The position numbers were made by a program, and so were the translations under genes. The notes under the pieces were generated by a model. That model made no database searches. It worked only from the letters and a program-made list of their open reading frames with translations, and had not been told where the DNA came from. From NCBI RefSeq assembly GCF_900117315.1, contig NZ_LT630337.1, positions 3,473,404 to 3,537,403 of the forward strand: a DNA stretch of 64,000 nt, read 5' to 3'. This DNA comes from Bacillus massilinigeriensis. GTDB lineage: Bacteria; Bacillota; Bacilli; Bacillales; Cytobacillaceae. Below are positions 9,417 to 17,815 of the stretch, one piece after another (the first letter of the stretch is position 1; each line of letters opens with the position of its first letter).

Positions 9417-9437
9417 TAACGGATCCTGTGTCCGTTA
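9417..9437. repeat. 21-bp palindromic repeat, TAACGGA-N7-TCCGTTA
   Basis: A complete copy: TAACGGATCCTGTG followed by TCCGTTA. The same unit recurs at 32955-33139 and, degraded, at 20-93. Confidence 0.65.
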
Positions 9438-9501
9438 GAATCAGGGGGAATCGTTCAAGCTGTCCATGTTGTTAATAGGCGTAGTTGACCACCCACACCT
9501 A

Positions 9502-9535
9502 AAAAAACCCGTTCCACTTAGTGTAACGGGTTTTC
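9502..9535 (-). terminator. intrinsic terminator of the amino acid ABC operon
   Basis: On the minus strand AAAACCCGTTACAC pairs with GTGGAACGGGTTTT and is followed by a U-run. It lies two bases beyond the ATPase stop codon. Confidence 0.85.
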
Positions 9536-9537
9536 CT

Positions 9538-10272
9538 TTATTGGATTAAGTTTAAAAATTGCTTTGTGCGTTCTTCTCGAGGGTTAGAGAAGATTTGTTC
9601 TGGCTTTCCTCTCTCGATAATGACGCCTCCATCCATGAAAATCACTTCATCAGCAACTTCCTTTGCGAAACGCATTTCATGGGTAACGACAATCATCGTT
9701 TTCCCTTCATCTGCTAAATCCTTCATTACCTTTAATACTTCTCCCACTAATTCAGGGTCTAGGGCAGAGGTCGGTTCATCAAACAGCATGACCTTTGGCT
9801 CCATTGCTAAGGCTCTTGCAATTCCGACACGTTGTTGTTGTCCGCCTGAAAGCTGATGTGGATAAAAATTTAGTTTATCTCCTAAGCCCACCTTATTCAA
9901 TAAATCTACAGCCTTTTTTCGTGCAGCACTCTTTGCCTCTTTTTTTACGGTAATTGGGCCTTCCATCACGTTCTCCAGCGCTGTTTTGTGTGGAAAAAGA
10001 TTATACCCTTGAAAAACCATACCAGTTAAACGGCGAAAGGCAGGAATTTTCTTCTTATCGACTTTTGTTGAAAAGTTAAGCTCCTGATTTTCAATAGTAA
10101 GAACTCCTGCTGTTGGCTCCTCTAATAAATTAAAGCATCGCAGCAAGGTTGTCTTTCCAGAACCAGATGGTCCAATAATGACAATCACTTTTCCTTTTTC
10201 AACTTCAAGGTTGATTCCCTTTAATACTTCTAAATCATCAAAACGTTTATGAAGATCTTTTATTGAAATCAT
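9538..10272 (-). CDS. tcyC: amino acid ABC transporter ATP-binding protein, TcyC-like
   Basis: The 244-aa ATPase has Walker [11 protein letters not shown]-loop [12 protein letters not shown], signature LSGGQQQR and Walker [14 protein letters not shown], the PAAT-family pattern. An upstream in-frame extension (to 10365) lies inside the permease gene. The start at 10272 is chosen because GAAAGGAGGAGG sits six bases before it and the length then matches the family (B. subtilis TcyC, 247 aa). It energises uptake for the permease and lipoprotein encoded upstream. Cystine specificity is inferred from the subunit order and sizes. Confidence 0.85.
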   Translation of the reverse strand: MISIKDLHKRFDDLEVLKGINLEVEKGKVIVIIGPSGSGKTTLLRCFNLLEEPTAGVLTIENQELNFSTKVDKKKIPAFRRLTGMVFQGYNLFPHKTALENVMEGPITVKKEAKSAARKKAVDLLNKVGLGDKLNFYPHQLSGGQQQRVGIARALAMEPKVMLFDEPTSALDPELVGEVLKVMKDLADEGKTMIVVTHEMRFAKEVADEVIFMDGGVIIERGKPEQIFSNPREERTKQFLNLIQ

Positions 10273-10289
10273 TATATTCCTCCTCCTTT

Positions 10290-10991
10290 CTATTTCGAAA
10301 CATACCGATCTAATCGACTTTCTAGTTTTCCTTGTCCAATAGAGAGGAAGAAGCAAATGATCCAATAAATTAGAGCCGCCTCACTGTAGAGTAATAAAAA
10401 CTCATAGTTAGTCGAGGCAATTTCCTGGGCTTTTCTAAACATCTCTGTTACTAAAATAAGCGACGCCAAGGATGTATCCTTTACTAAGCTAATAAATGAA
10501 TTTGATAATGGTGGAACTGATACTCGAGTTGCTTGTGGTAGAATGATTCTCTTCATTGTTTGTGAATAGCTCATTCCAATCGAATACCCTGCCTCCCACT
10601 GGCCTTTTGGAATCGAAAGAATAGCTGCTCGGATTATTTCCGATGCATACGCCCCAACACTTAGCGAAAAACCTAGAATTGCTGCAGGATAAGGATCAAT
10701 AACGATTCCAATGGTAGGCAATCCATAGAATAAGATAAATAACTGAACTAATAATGGCGTGCCGCGGATTGCCGAAACATAAATTCGAGCGATTATCTGC
10801 AATATTTTAATACTAGAGATCCTTGCTAAGGCGGTTAATACAGCCAATACCAATCCTATGACAAAAGTAATAAGCGTCAATGGAATGGTATACAAAAGAG
10901 CTCCCTTCAATAAAGGTTGAAGGGAACTTTGAGCTATCGATACTAGTCTTTCCATTCTTTCAGGGTCAGCAAATATACTACTTAAGTACAT
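10290..10991 (-). CDS. tcyB: amino acid ABC transporter permease, TcyB-like
   Basis: The 233-aa inner-membrane subunit has about five hydrophobic segments and the EAA-loop sequence [22 protein letters not shown] that contacts the ATPase. The start ATG at 10991 lies inside the end of the binding-protein gene (14-bp overlap), with GGTGAAG upstream. A longer frame to 11039 would overlap further without benefit. The size matches TcyB (234 aa). It forms the membrane pore of the importer. Confidence 0.8.
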   Translation of the reverse strand: MYLSSIFADPERMERLVSIAQSSLQPLLKGALLYTIPLTLITFVIGLVLAVLTALARISSIKILQIIARIYVSAIRGTPLLVQLFILFYGLPTIGIVIDPYPAAILGFSLSVGAYASEIIRAAILSIPKGQWEAGYSIGMSYSQTMKRIILPQATRVSVPPLSNSFISLVKDTSLASLILVTEMFRKAQEIASTNYEFLLLYSEAALIYWIICFFLSIGQGKLESRLDRYVSK

Positions 10992-11802
10992 CTTCACCAA
11001 ACCATTTCTTTGAAATTTGTAAATACGTACCATCTTCAATCATATCAGCTAATGCTTTGTTTGCAGCTTCCACAAGCTCATCGCTACCTTTTCTAAACAT
11101 AAGTCCACTTTGAGAAGCTTCCTCATGAATGGCAACCTCTTTAATAGGAGCATCTGGTTTTTTCTTTTTATAATCCAGATAGGTAAGGTTATCATTAATA
11201 GTTGCATCCACACGCTTGGATGAGAGCAATTCAACTGATTGGTTAAATCCTTCCACGCCGACTAATTCGGCACCTAGTGATTTTGCCATATCTCCATAGT
11301 TACTAGTTAGTGATTGTGCAGATTTCTTTCCTTTTATATCCTCGAATTTCTTGATATCCTTATTATCCTTGTGTGTAATAAGAATTGCTTTTGAGGTAAT
11401 ATATGGACTTGAAAAGTCATACTTTTCTTCGCGATCTGGACGAATACCAACTTGGTTGGCAATCATATCAAAGCGTTTGGCATCTAAACCAGCAAACATT
11501 GCATCCCACTGAGTTTCTTGATATTCTGCTTTCACTCCTAGGCGCTTCGCTACTTCGTTTGCAATATCCACATCAAAACCAGTTAACTTACCACTGTCAT
11601 CATGAAAAGTGAATGGCGGGTATGTACCTTCTGTTCCAATTAATATTTTGCCTTCATCTTTTATTTTTGAAAGCAAATCACCATTTGTAGCTTCAGTCTT
11701 GTCTTCTTTTTTGTCTGTCGCATTATCATCATTTGTGCCGCAGCCAGCTAATAGAAGGCTAAAGCTTAAAAGTAATGCGTAAAATAGTGATAGTTTTTTC
11801 AT
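10978..11802 (-). CDS. tcyA: amino acid ABC transporter substrate-binding lipoprotein, TcyA-like
   Basis: A 274-aa family-3 solute-binding protein. It has a lipoprotein signal peptide ending LLLAGC (Cys21), so it is anchored outside the membrane. The SBP_bac_3 motif [31 protein letters not shown] is characteristic of polar amino acid and cystine binders, and [24 protein letters not shown] follows. It is first in a binding protein-permease-ATPase operon that matches B. subtilis tcyABC in order and size. L-cystine is the likeliest substrate, but glutamine or another polar amino acid is not excluded. Confidence 0.8.
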   Translation of the reverse strand: MKKLSLFYALLLSFSLLLAGCGTNDDNATDKKEDKTEATNGDLLSKIKDEGKILIGTEGTYPPFTFHDDSGKLTGFDVDIANEVAKRLGVKAEYQETQWDAMFAGLDAKRFDMIANQVGIRPDREEKYDFSSPYITSKAILITHKDNKDIKKFEDIKGKKSAQSLTSNYGDMAKSLGAELVGVEGFNQSVELLSSKRVDATINDNLTYLDYKKKKPDAPIKEVAIHEEASQSGLMFRKGSDELVEAANKALADMIEDGTYLQISKKWFGEDVLK

Positions 11803-11843
11803 TTAAATCCCCCTAATTCTGATAGATTTTATCGGTATTTGCT

Positions 11844-11872
11844 ATACTAGCATTAAAACAGCCATTCGTCAA
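11844..11872 (-). promoter_or_regulatory. sigma-A promoter of the amino acid ABC operon
   Basis: On the minus strand TTGACG (11867-11872) and TAGTAT (11844-11849) are separated by exactly 17 bp, about 45 bases ahead of the binding-protein start. Confidence 0.65.
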
Positions 11873-12065
11873 AGGAAATTTATTTACAATTATTTTCTTC
11901 ATTATTGTCAAAATTAATCTAATTTTATTGGTTCAGATGAATTTCGCCTCCTTTTTATTACAAAATATAATTTGATCCTAAAGAATCTAAATAAACATAG
12001 ATTCTACTGCTCTTTTCTTTTAAAATTAAAGATGGAAAGAAACCCAAAAAATGGAGGGATCAAAT

Positions 12066-12857
12066 ATGAATAACCACGAGATTGACTACAAAATATACGG
12101 CGACGATATGCAGTTCGTTGAAGTGGAATTAGATCCACAGGAAACCGTTATTGCAGAGGCTGGCGGCCTAATGATGATGGAAGATGACATTAACATGGAA
12201 ACGATCTTCGGCGATGGAAGCGGAAGTGGCGGTGGTGGATTAATGGGTAAGCTTTTTAGTGCTGGTAAGCGCGTTCTTACTGGAGAAAGCTTATTTATGA
12301 CAGCCTTCACTAATCAAGGCCATGGAAAGAGTCATGTTTCATTCGCCTCTCCATATCCAGGAAAAATCATCCCATTAGATTTAAGTGAATTAGGTGGAAA
12401 AATTATTTGTCAAAAGGATGCCTTTTTAGCTGCAGCAAAAGGGGTATCAGTCGGTATCGAATTCCAACGCAAAATTGGTGCAGGATTCTTTGGCGGTGAG
12501 GGATTTATTATGCAGAAGCTTGAAGGAGATGGAATGGCTTTTGTACATGCAGGAGGAACATTACATAGGAAGGATCTTGCTCCGGGAGAGAAATTAAGAG
12601 TTGATACTGGTTGTTTAGTTGCTATGACAGCAGGGGTCGATTATGATATAGAATTCGTTAAAGGAGTAAAGACGGCATTATTTGGTGGAGAAGGTCTTTT
12701 CTTCGCAACCCTTAGAGGACCAGGAACAGTGTGGATTCAGTCCTTACCATTTAGCCGTTTAGCAAGTCGTGTATTTGCTGCTGCACCGCATAGAGGTGGG
12801 GCAAGCGAAGAGGGCAGCGTGTTAAAAGGCATTTTCAATATGTTAGATGGAGATTGA
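12066..12857 (+). CDS. AIM24/TIGR00266-family protein
   Basis: A 263-aa protein of the TIGR00266/AIM24 family, recognisable from the Gly-rich beta-structure repeats: [38 protein letters not shown] and [23 protein letters not shown]. The start at 12066 (MNNHEID) is preferred over 12051 because ATGGAGGG itself supplies the ribosome binding site seven bases upstream. Members are soluble trimeric beta-prism proteins of uncertain role. It is a single-gene unit with its own terminator. Confidence 0.8.
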   Translation: MNNHEIDYKIYGDDMQFVEVELDPQETVIAEAGGLMMMEDDINMETIFGDGSGSGGGGLMGKLFSAGKRVLTGESLFMTAFTNQGHGKSHVSFASPYPGKIIPLDLSELGGKIICQKDAFLAAAKGVSVGIEFQRKIGAGFFGGEGFIMQKLEGDGMAFVHAGGTLHRKDLAPGEKLRVDTGCLVAMTAGVDYDIEFVKGVKTALFGGEGLFFATLRGPGTVWIQSLPFSRLASRVFAAAPHRGGASEEGSVLKGIFNMLDGD

Positions 12858-12936
12858 AAATAGCATAAACCATTCGGTTGGCGCTAAGCTTATTAGATAT
12901 GGAAAGTAAAAGAATAAATCTTCTTATCTATTGTAA

Positions 12937-12969
12937 AAAGGTCGGTTTTTTATCCGGCCTTTATTTTTT
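12937..12969 (+). terminator. intrinsic terminator after the AIM24 gene
   Basis: AAGGTCGG pairs with CCGGCCTT (one G-U pair) and is followed by TATTTTTT. Confidence 0.8.
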
Positions 12970-12990
12970 CCAATAAAATGAATTTTAGTA

Positions 12991-13019
12991 TTGCCTCCAC
13001 TAGAATATTATGGTATTAT
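12991..13019 (+). promoter_or_regulatory. promoter of tRNA-Lys
   Basis: TTGCCT (12991-12996) and TATTAT (13014-13019) with 17-bp spacing end 14 bases before the mature tRNA. Confidence 0.65.
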
Positions 13020-13032
13020 AATAGACGTTCTC

Positions 13033-13105
13033 GGGATATTAGCTTAGTTGGTAGAGCAGCTGACTCTTAATCAGCAGGTCGTAGGTTCGATCCCTACATA
13101 TCCCA
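13033..13105 (+). tRNA. tRNA-Lys (anticodon CUU)
   Basis: A complete 73-nt cloverleaf. The acceptor stem is GGGATAT paired with ATATCCC and the D-arm is GCTTAGTTGGTAGAGC. The anticodon stem GCTGA/TCAGC encloses CT-CTT-AA, and the T-arm GTAGG-TTCGATC-CCTAC is standard. The discriminator is A. The 3' CCA is not encoded (TCA follows), so it must be added after transcription. It is a solitary tRNA gene with its own promoter and terminator. Confidence 0.95.
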
Positions 13106-13119
13106 TCAAATATTTTCTC

Positions 13120-13165
13120 AAAAAAAATCCTGAACTTCTGATTTTGGAAGCACAGGATTTTTTTA
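13120..13165 (+). terminator. intrinsic terminator of tRNA-Lys
   Basis: AAAAAATCCTG pairs with CAGGATTTTTTT, and a smaller CTTC/GAAG stem is nested in the loop. A T-run follows on the plus strand. Confidence 0.8.
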
Positions 13166-13225
13166 TTATAGTAGATTTTTTAAAAACCAATTTTCCCATA
13201 CAAATGCTTTGTCGATATCTTTTTA

Positions 13226-13459
13226 TTATTCCACCCTTTGAGTTCGACCACTGACTTTATCCATCAAGTGTAAAAAGTGAAAGAAGCCAAAAATCATCAT
13301 CGCTGATGCCATCACACTTAAGCTCATGAATAAAGCAAGGTTCTCTCCATTGAAACCGTTTACAAAAAGGCTGATAAAAAATATGATGATTCCCACTGAT
13401 AATCCAATTCCTGAAACTACGCGAACAATTGTCAGGCATTTATCCATGTCTTTCTTCAT
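13226..13459 (-). CDS. small two-helix membrane protein
   Basis: The 77-aa product has two hydrophobic segments (about residues 13-33 and 42-64) and charged ends, MKKDMDK at the N-terminus and DKVSGRTQRVE at the C-terminus. AGGAGGG lies upstream of the ATG. I do not recognise the family. It sits alone between the tRNA terminator and the divergent ferritin-like gene. Confidence 0.6.
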   Translation of the reverse strand: MKKDMDKCLTIVRVVSGIGLSVGIIIFFISLFVNGFNGENLALFMSLSVMASAMMIFGFFHFLHLMDKVSGRTQRVE

Positions 13460-13654
13460 GACCCATCACCCTCCTATACTTCTATTCTATGTTCGTTCAC
13501 AAAATTGTCAAACTTTTTTCCAAAAAAATTCTCTATGACTTGCACGGTTCAAAAAAGTTTCCGTATCATGCTATGAATTTTCATTTTTTTGCTATGTATT
13601 AAATTTTGTTAGACTTCCCGTTAATCATGAGCGTATAGAAGGGTGTGAATAAAA

Positions 13655-14092
13655 TTGTATCCATACTTATATTATTTAGTGGATCAAAGTAGACAAACAA
13701 ACCTGATTTCCAATATCGAAAAAGCTATTAATGGAGAATATAGCGCTATTCGATGTTATGAAAATCTAGCTAAGCTTGCCCGGTCAAATGAGGTCAGGGA
13801 GCAAATACTTGAGATTAGAAAGGATGAACAAAAGCATTTTCAACAATTTGTTCAGCTTTATACACGATTATCCGGAAAAAAACCTAGTCCAAAAATTAGT
13901 GAGGAATGTCCGGATACATGGATTGAGGGGTTAAACTTCGCATTTAAGGATGAACAGGAAACTGTTGATTTCTATTTAGATATTTCTGATCAAACACAGG
14001 ATCCCTATATTCGAGAGATTTTTAGAAAAGCAGCTGCAGACGAGCAAAATCATGCAGTTTGGTTTTTGTACTATTTGACTGCAAAAGGTTGA
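13655..14092 (+). CDS. ferritin-like di-iron protein, YhjR-like
   Basis: A 145-aa four-helix protein of the rubrerythrin/ferritin-like group. Metal ligands are visible as Glu28, Glu58-x-x-His61, Glu100 and Glu130-x-x-His133, the duplicated E...ExxH pattern of a di-iron centre. There is no rubredoxin CxxC domain. The start codon is TTG, with GAAGGGTGTG upstream; no better ATG is in frame. It resembles B. subtilis YhjR, a forespore/spore-coat-associated protein. A role in oxidative protection of spores is inferred. Confidence 0.7.
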   Translation: MYPYLYYLVDQSRQTNLISNIEKAINGEYSAIRCYENLAKLARSNEVREQILEIRKDEQKHFQQFVQLYTRLSGKKPSPKISEECPDTWIEGLNFAFKDEQETVDFYLDISDQTQDPYIREIFRKAAADEQNHAVWFLYYLTAKG

Positions 14093-14103
14093 AAGCAATA
14101 TGC

Positions 14104-14147
14104 AAGGTGTCAAGCACCGCAATGCCTGACACCTGAAACACCTTGAT
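14104..14147. repeat. degenerate GGTGTCA...TGACACC palindrome
   Basis: GGTGTCAAGCACC and GCCTGACACC form an imperfect inverted repeat, with a further AAGGTGT/ACACCTT pair outside it. It lies between the convergent ferritin-like and UPF0210 genes and is related in form to the GGTGACAGGCACC palindromes at 32, 37, 45 and 47 kb. It probably works as a bidirectional terminator. Confidence 0.5.
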
Positions 14148-14149
14148 TT

Positions 14150-15511
14150 TTAGTTAATTAATGATTGTAATGGAGCAGGAATTCTTCCCCCACGGCGAAC
14201 TAGTTTTTCTGAGCTATATGGATTGACTCCCATTACTGGAGCACGACCAAGCAAGCCTCCAAACTCAACCGTGTCTCCTTCTACCTTCCCTGGAACAGGA
14301 ATAACACGGACCGCCGTTGTTTTCTTATTTATCATGCCTATCGCTGCTTCGTCTGCAATAATGGCTGAGAGTGTAGCTGGAGTAGCATCACCAGTAAGAG
14401 CAATCATATCTAGACCTACAGAACAAACGCAAGTCATTGCTTCTAGCTTAGAAAGCGTAAGGGCGTTGTCCAAAATCCCTTGTATCATTCCATTATCTTC
14501 ACTGACCGGGATGAAGGCACCACTTAATCCGCCTACATAGGAGCTCGCCATGGCGCCTCCTTTTTTCACTGCGTCATTCATAAGGGCAAGAGCTGCAATT
14601 GTTCCATGAGTTCCTACACGCTCAAGTCCAATTTCCTCCAATATTTCCGCCACACTATCATTCATAGCATTGGTGGGTGCAAGCGATAAATCCATGATTC
14701 CAAAAGGAACCCCTAGTCGTTCTGCAACGACACGTCCAATTAATTCACCAGCCCTTGTAATTTTAAAGGCTGTCTTTTTAATGACCTCTGACACTTCACC
14801 TAAGTCTGCCTCCGGATGCTTTTTCAAGGCATTCAATACCACCCCTGGGCCACTTACACCTACATTAAGAACGACTTCGCCTTCGCCGGCCCCATGAAAG
14901 GCTCCAGCCATAAAGGGATTGTCCTCAACAGGGTTACAAAAGACAACAAGCTTCGCACATGCTAGTCCATTTTCATCTTTAGTCCTTTCAGCAGCTTCCT
15001 TAATAATATGACCCATGCTTCTTACTGCATCCATATTAATACCGGATCTTGTTGATGCCACTGAGACAGAAGCACACACACGATTAGTTACACTTAATGC
15101 TTCAGGGAGAGCATCAAGCAAGGTTTGGTCTCCTTTTGTGATTCCTTTATGTACAAGAGCTGAATAACCTCCAATAAAATCAACCCCAAGAACAGTAGCC
15201 GCTTTATCTAATGTCCTGGCTAATTCAACAGCTTGTTCCTTTGTTGCATTCCCTAAAATTTCTGCAATTGGAGTGATGGAAATTCTTTTATTTATGATAG
15301 GTATCCCATACTCTTTTTCAGCCTCTTCTGCTACTTCCTTTAAGCGGCTAGCTAAGCGGGTGATTTTGTCATATACCTTCTTATTCATCTTTTCAAAATC
15401 TGAATCGGCACAGTCATACAGACTGATCCCCATCGTTACGGTTCGAATATCTAAATTTTCCATTTGCACCATTCGGATTGTTTCAATCATTTCCTGTAGA
15501 GCAATGTTCAT
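14150..15511 (-). CDS. UPF0210/DUF711 (PFL-family) protein
   Basis: A 453-aa protein of UPF0210 (DUF711, 'PFL family'). Recognisable stretches are [34 protein letters not shown] at the start, [41 protein letters not shown] and [36 protein letters not shown]. The length is standard for the family. Its biochemical function is not established. It follows the ACT-domain gene by 82 bp in the arrangement conserved across Gram-positive bacteria. Here both lie downstream of a glycine riboswitch, which ties them to glycine or one-carbon metabolism by inference. Confidence 0.85.
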   Translation of the reverse strand: MNIALQEMIETIRMVQMENLDIRTVTMGISLYDCADSDFEKMNKKVYDKITRLASRLKEVAEEAEKEYGIPIINKRISITPIAEILGNATKEQAVELARTLDKAATVLGVDFIGGYSALVHKGITKGDQTLLDALPEALSVTNRVCASVSVASTRSGINMDAVRSMGHIIKEAAERTKDENGLACAKLVVFCNPVEDNPFMAGAFHGAGEGEVVLNVGVSGPGVVLNALKKHPEADLGEVSEVIKKTAFKITRAGELIGRVVAERLGVPFGIMDLSLAPTNAMNDSVAEILEEIGLERVGTHGTIAALALMNDAVKKGGAMASSYVGGLSGAFIPVSEDNGMIQGILDNALTLSKLEAMTCVCSVGLDMIALTGDATPATLSAIIADEAAIGMINKKTTAVRVIPVPGKVEGDTVEFGGLLGRAPVMGVNPYSSEKLVRRGGRIPAPLQSLIN

Positions 15512-15593
15512 GTTCGTCCTCCTATTTTCCCTATTTTCATTAGCCCTTAAAAAGAAAGGTGCCCTAAGTTCTGAAACTTTTCAGGAGAAACCT

Positions 15594-15869
15594 TTAAATT
15601 CGATGCATAGCCTCAAAGATTTCCTCTAGCTGAATATTTATTTTCAATCCAAGATCTGTTCCTAAAAGGTCTAGATTATTTTGTAAAACATCAAATTGTT
15701 CAAATCCAGAAACGTCCACAACCATCATCATTGTGAAAAAATCCTGCATAATCGTCTGGCTGATATCAAGAATATTAATTTGGTTCTCCGATAAAACCGT
15801 TGTTACTTTTGCAATGATCCCTACTTGGTCCTTTCCAATAACACTAACAACCGCACGTCTTCTTCCCAT
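15594..15869 (-). CDS. ACT-domain protein, UPF0237 family
   Basis: A 91-aa protein made of one ACT domain: GRRRAVVSVIGKDQVGIIAKVTTVLSENQINILDISQTI, then the second beta-alpha-beta unit. It belongs to UPF0237. The start at 15869 is chosen because GAGGTGAT lies five bases upstream; the longer frame to 15956 would run into the riboswitch terminator. ACT domains bind amino acids and control partner enzymes. The conserved partner is the UPF0210 protein downstream. With a glycine riboswitch in the leader, glycine or serine is a reasonable candidate ligand. Confidence 0.85.
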   Translation of the reverse strand: MGRRRAVVSVIGKDQVGIIAKVTTVLSENQINILDISQTIMQDFFTMMMVVDVSGFEQFDVLQNNLDLLGTDLGLKINIQLEEIFEAMHRI

Positions 15870-15903
15870 GTTCATCACCTCAATAATTTTTATAAATCGA
15901 CAT

Positions 15904-15934
15904 ACAAAAGGAGATTGGATGCCCTCCAATCTCC
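15904..15934 (-). terminator. riboswitch-controlled terminator ahead of the ACT gene
   Basis: On the minus strand GGAGATTGG pairs with CCAATCTCC across a 7-nt loop and is followed by TTTTG. It lies between the glycine aptamer and the ribosome binding site, where an expression platform would be. Confidence 0.75.
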
Positions 15935-15970
15935 AGTTCAGTCGAATAACGATCAATCAAGTACCTGTTA

Positions 15971-16037
15971 CTCTTCTGTCCTTTTGCCTGAGATTGTGAA
16001 TCCTTCGGCGCCGCTTCCTGCGGTCTCTCCAGAAGCT
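15971..16037 (-). promoter_or_regulatory. glycine riboswitch (gcvT type), single aptamer
   Basis: The minus strand shows the conserved glycine-aptamer core: GGAGAGACC, a variable hairpin, GCCGAAGGATTCACAATC, then TCTCAGGCAAAAGGACAG. The P1 stem CTTCTG/CAGAAG closes it. Only one aptamer is evident, so it is a singleton rather than a tandem. A promoter lies about 60 bases upstream and a terminator about 35 bases downstream, giving a complete transcriptional control unit. By its terminator design it is probably an ON switch, with glycine preventing termination, but the antiterminator pairing was not worked out. Confidence 0.9.
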
Positions 16038-16096
16038 GCTCCTGCTATAGTTTTACCCATAACACTCACCGCTACTATTTTATTAAAATAATAAAA

Positions 16097-16125
16097 ATTA
16101 TAGCAACTCTAAAGGTACTGGTCAA
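16097..16125 (-). promoter_or_regulatory. sigma-A promoter of the glycine-riboswitch operon
   Basis: On the minus strand TTGACC (16120-16125) and TATAAT (16097-16102) are 17 bp apart. Transcription would begin near 16090, just before the aptamer. Confidence 0.75.
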
Positions 16126-16148
16126 TAACATTAGTCTCACGACGATAA

Positions 16149-17582
16149 TTAAATCATTTCACCTTTTTTTATTTGTCCAACTACCACAGTTTTAGATTCC
16201 GGTTCTTTCATAATGAACGGATACAAAACAAGACCTACTGCAAAAAGCCCTATACCTAAGAAGAAGGTTTTTAAATCGGCTGTTCCTGTTTTAATCACCC
16301 ATAAAGAATAAATGAGAGCAAGTACGGTAATGGTTCCGTCTACTAATCTAGAGCCTTTGACCTCATTATAGGTTTCCCCAGTAATGACTAACTTCATTTG
16401 ATAGATAGCTGAAACCAAATAAGGAATCAAATAGGCAAGTGTAGCCACTACCATAGCAAAATTATAGGCTTGGGTAACCGTGCTAGAAACAGTTGCAAAA
16501 AGAAAGATTTGTGTCATTAAATTCGTTAATGTTAATGAACGTTTCGGGCTACCCTTCTGATTTGTTTTGGCAAACCACTTGGGAAATAAGTTTGTTTTTG
16601 CCGCTTGATATGGGACCTCAGAACTCACCACAATCCACCCAACAGTAGAACCAAATAATGAAATTAAGGCAAGAATGGCCATAATAGTTGCTCCATTGCT
16701 TCCAATCACTGCTTGAAGGGCGTCAACTAATGGCTTCTGTGAGGAGATGAGCTTTTCATGTGGTACTACCGCCATGGTAAGCAAGGTAATGCCCATATAA
16801 ATCATCACTGAAATCACTAGCCCTAGCATCGTTGCTTTTTTCACATCTCTCTGAGATTTCGCACGATTGGATAGCATAACTGCAGCTTCAATCCCAATAA
16901 ATGCCCATAGGGTTGAAATAGCAGCTGCATTGATTTGACCTCCAAATGCCACCTGTTCTCCCTCAACATTTGTAAACGAATCTCCAAATCCCAGGTTCGT
17001 GGAGTCAAAAATAGAGAGAGTTATAACAATAAAAAGTACAAACCCGATTATTTTTGCAACCGTTGTAATTAAATTTATTTTCCCTGCATGATTAAAATTA
17101 TGTGTTAAAATCCACTGAATTCCCCATAGCATAATACTGCAAACAAGGAAGGTAATCCCCTTACCCAATTCTAACTGAAATGTTCCGATTGAAAATAATA
17201 TATGTGAGCTTTGCATAATCGGAAAGAATGTAGATAGATATCCTGCGAATGAGATAATAACTGATGCTGTTGCGGCCCAATTAGCCGCCCAATATCCCCA
17301 TGCCATACTATACCCAGCTATTTTCCCGCTCTTCGGAGATTGAAATATTGCTTGGGCATAGCTCTGCGGTCCAGCCTTTAGCTCAGGTTTTCGAATGGCT
17401 AAATTCCCAAAAACTAAGGCGAGCATTAATACACCTAACCCAGTAGCACCCCATGACAATAGTGCACCTTCTGAGCTTGATACTTGAGCAAGGTTAGCTG
17501 GAATCATGAAGATTCCACCACCAATCATATTTCCAATAACAAATGTTGTTAAAATAAACAGTCCCCATTTTTTATTTTCCAT
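16149..17582 (-). CDS. APC-family basic amino acid antiporter, ArcD/YvsH-like
   Basis: A 477-aa permease with about 12-13 hydrophobic segments. The N-terminal helix FVIGNMIGGGIFMIPANLAQ carries the GxGIF-type substrate-binding signature of the APC superfamily. The later WAFIGIEAAVMLSNRAKSQRDVKKAT motif is typical of the arginine/ornithine and lysine antiporter group. The start at 17582 (MENKKWG) has GGAAGGTG seven bases upstream and is better than the longer frame. Substrate assignment is by family. No arginine deiminase genes are adjacent. Confidence 0.75.
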   Translation of the reverse strand: MENKKWGLFILTTFVIGNMIGGGIFMIPANLAQVSSSEGALLSWGATGLGVLMLALVFGNLAIRKPELKAGPQSYAQAIFQSPKSGKIAGYSMAWGYWAANWAATASVIISFAGYLSTFFPIMQSSHILFSIGTFQLELGKGITFLVCSIMLWGIQWILTHNFNHAGKINLITTVAKIIGFVLFIVITLSIFDSTNLGFGDSFTNVEGEQVAFGGQINAAAISTLWAFIGIEAAVMLSNRAKSQRDVKKATMLGLVISVMIYMGITLLTMAVVPHEKLISSQKPLVDALQAVIGSNGATIMAILALISLFGSTVGWIVVSSEVPYQAAKTNLFPKWFAKTNQKGSPKRSLTLTNLMTQIFLFATVSSTVTQAYNFAMVVATLAYLIPYLVSAIYQMKLVITGETYNEVKGSRLVDGTITVLALIYSLWVIKTGTADLKTFFLGIGLFAVGLVLYPFIMKEPESKTVVVGQIKKGEMI

Positions 17583-17760
17583 CTGCAAACACCTTCCATG
17601 CTGTCTAATCATTTTTTAAAAATATTTTATCTATCACGGGTTCTTAACCTAACAGGAAGAACAATGATATTTCTAGTAGCATTCGAACAATTTTTTATCA
17701 CGCGATTTATTATAGCACGATACTTTAGTTTGGTAAATTGGTAAATAAATAAAGAAATAA

Positions 17761-17803
17761 TAAAAAGCTGTTGAAAGTTCAAACCACCTTCTCCAGCTTT
17801 TTT
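17761..17803 (-). terminator. intrinsic terminator of the pepF-like gene
   Basis: On the minus strand AAAAAAGCTGG and the later CAGCTTTTTA pair across a loop of about 24 nt, just beyond the peptidase stop codon. Confidence 0.65.
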
Positions 17804-17815
17804 ATTTATGCCTAT

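Noticed and set aside
10273-10365. Extended start of the amino acid ABC ATPase
   Set aside because: It overlaps the permease end and the Walker-type domain begins right after the ATG at 10272, which has a strong ribosome binding site.
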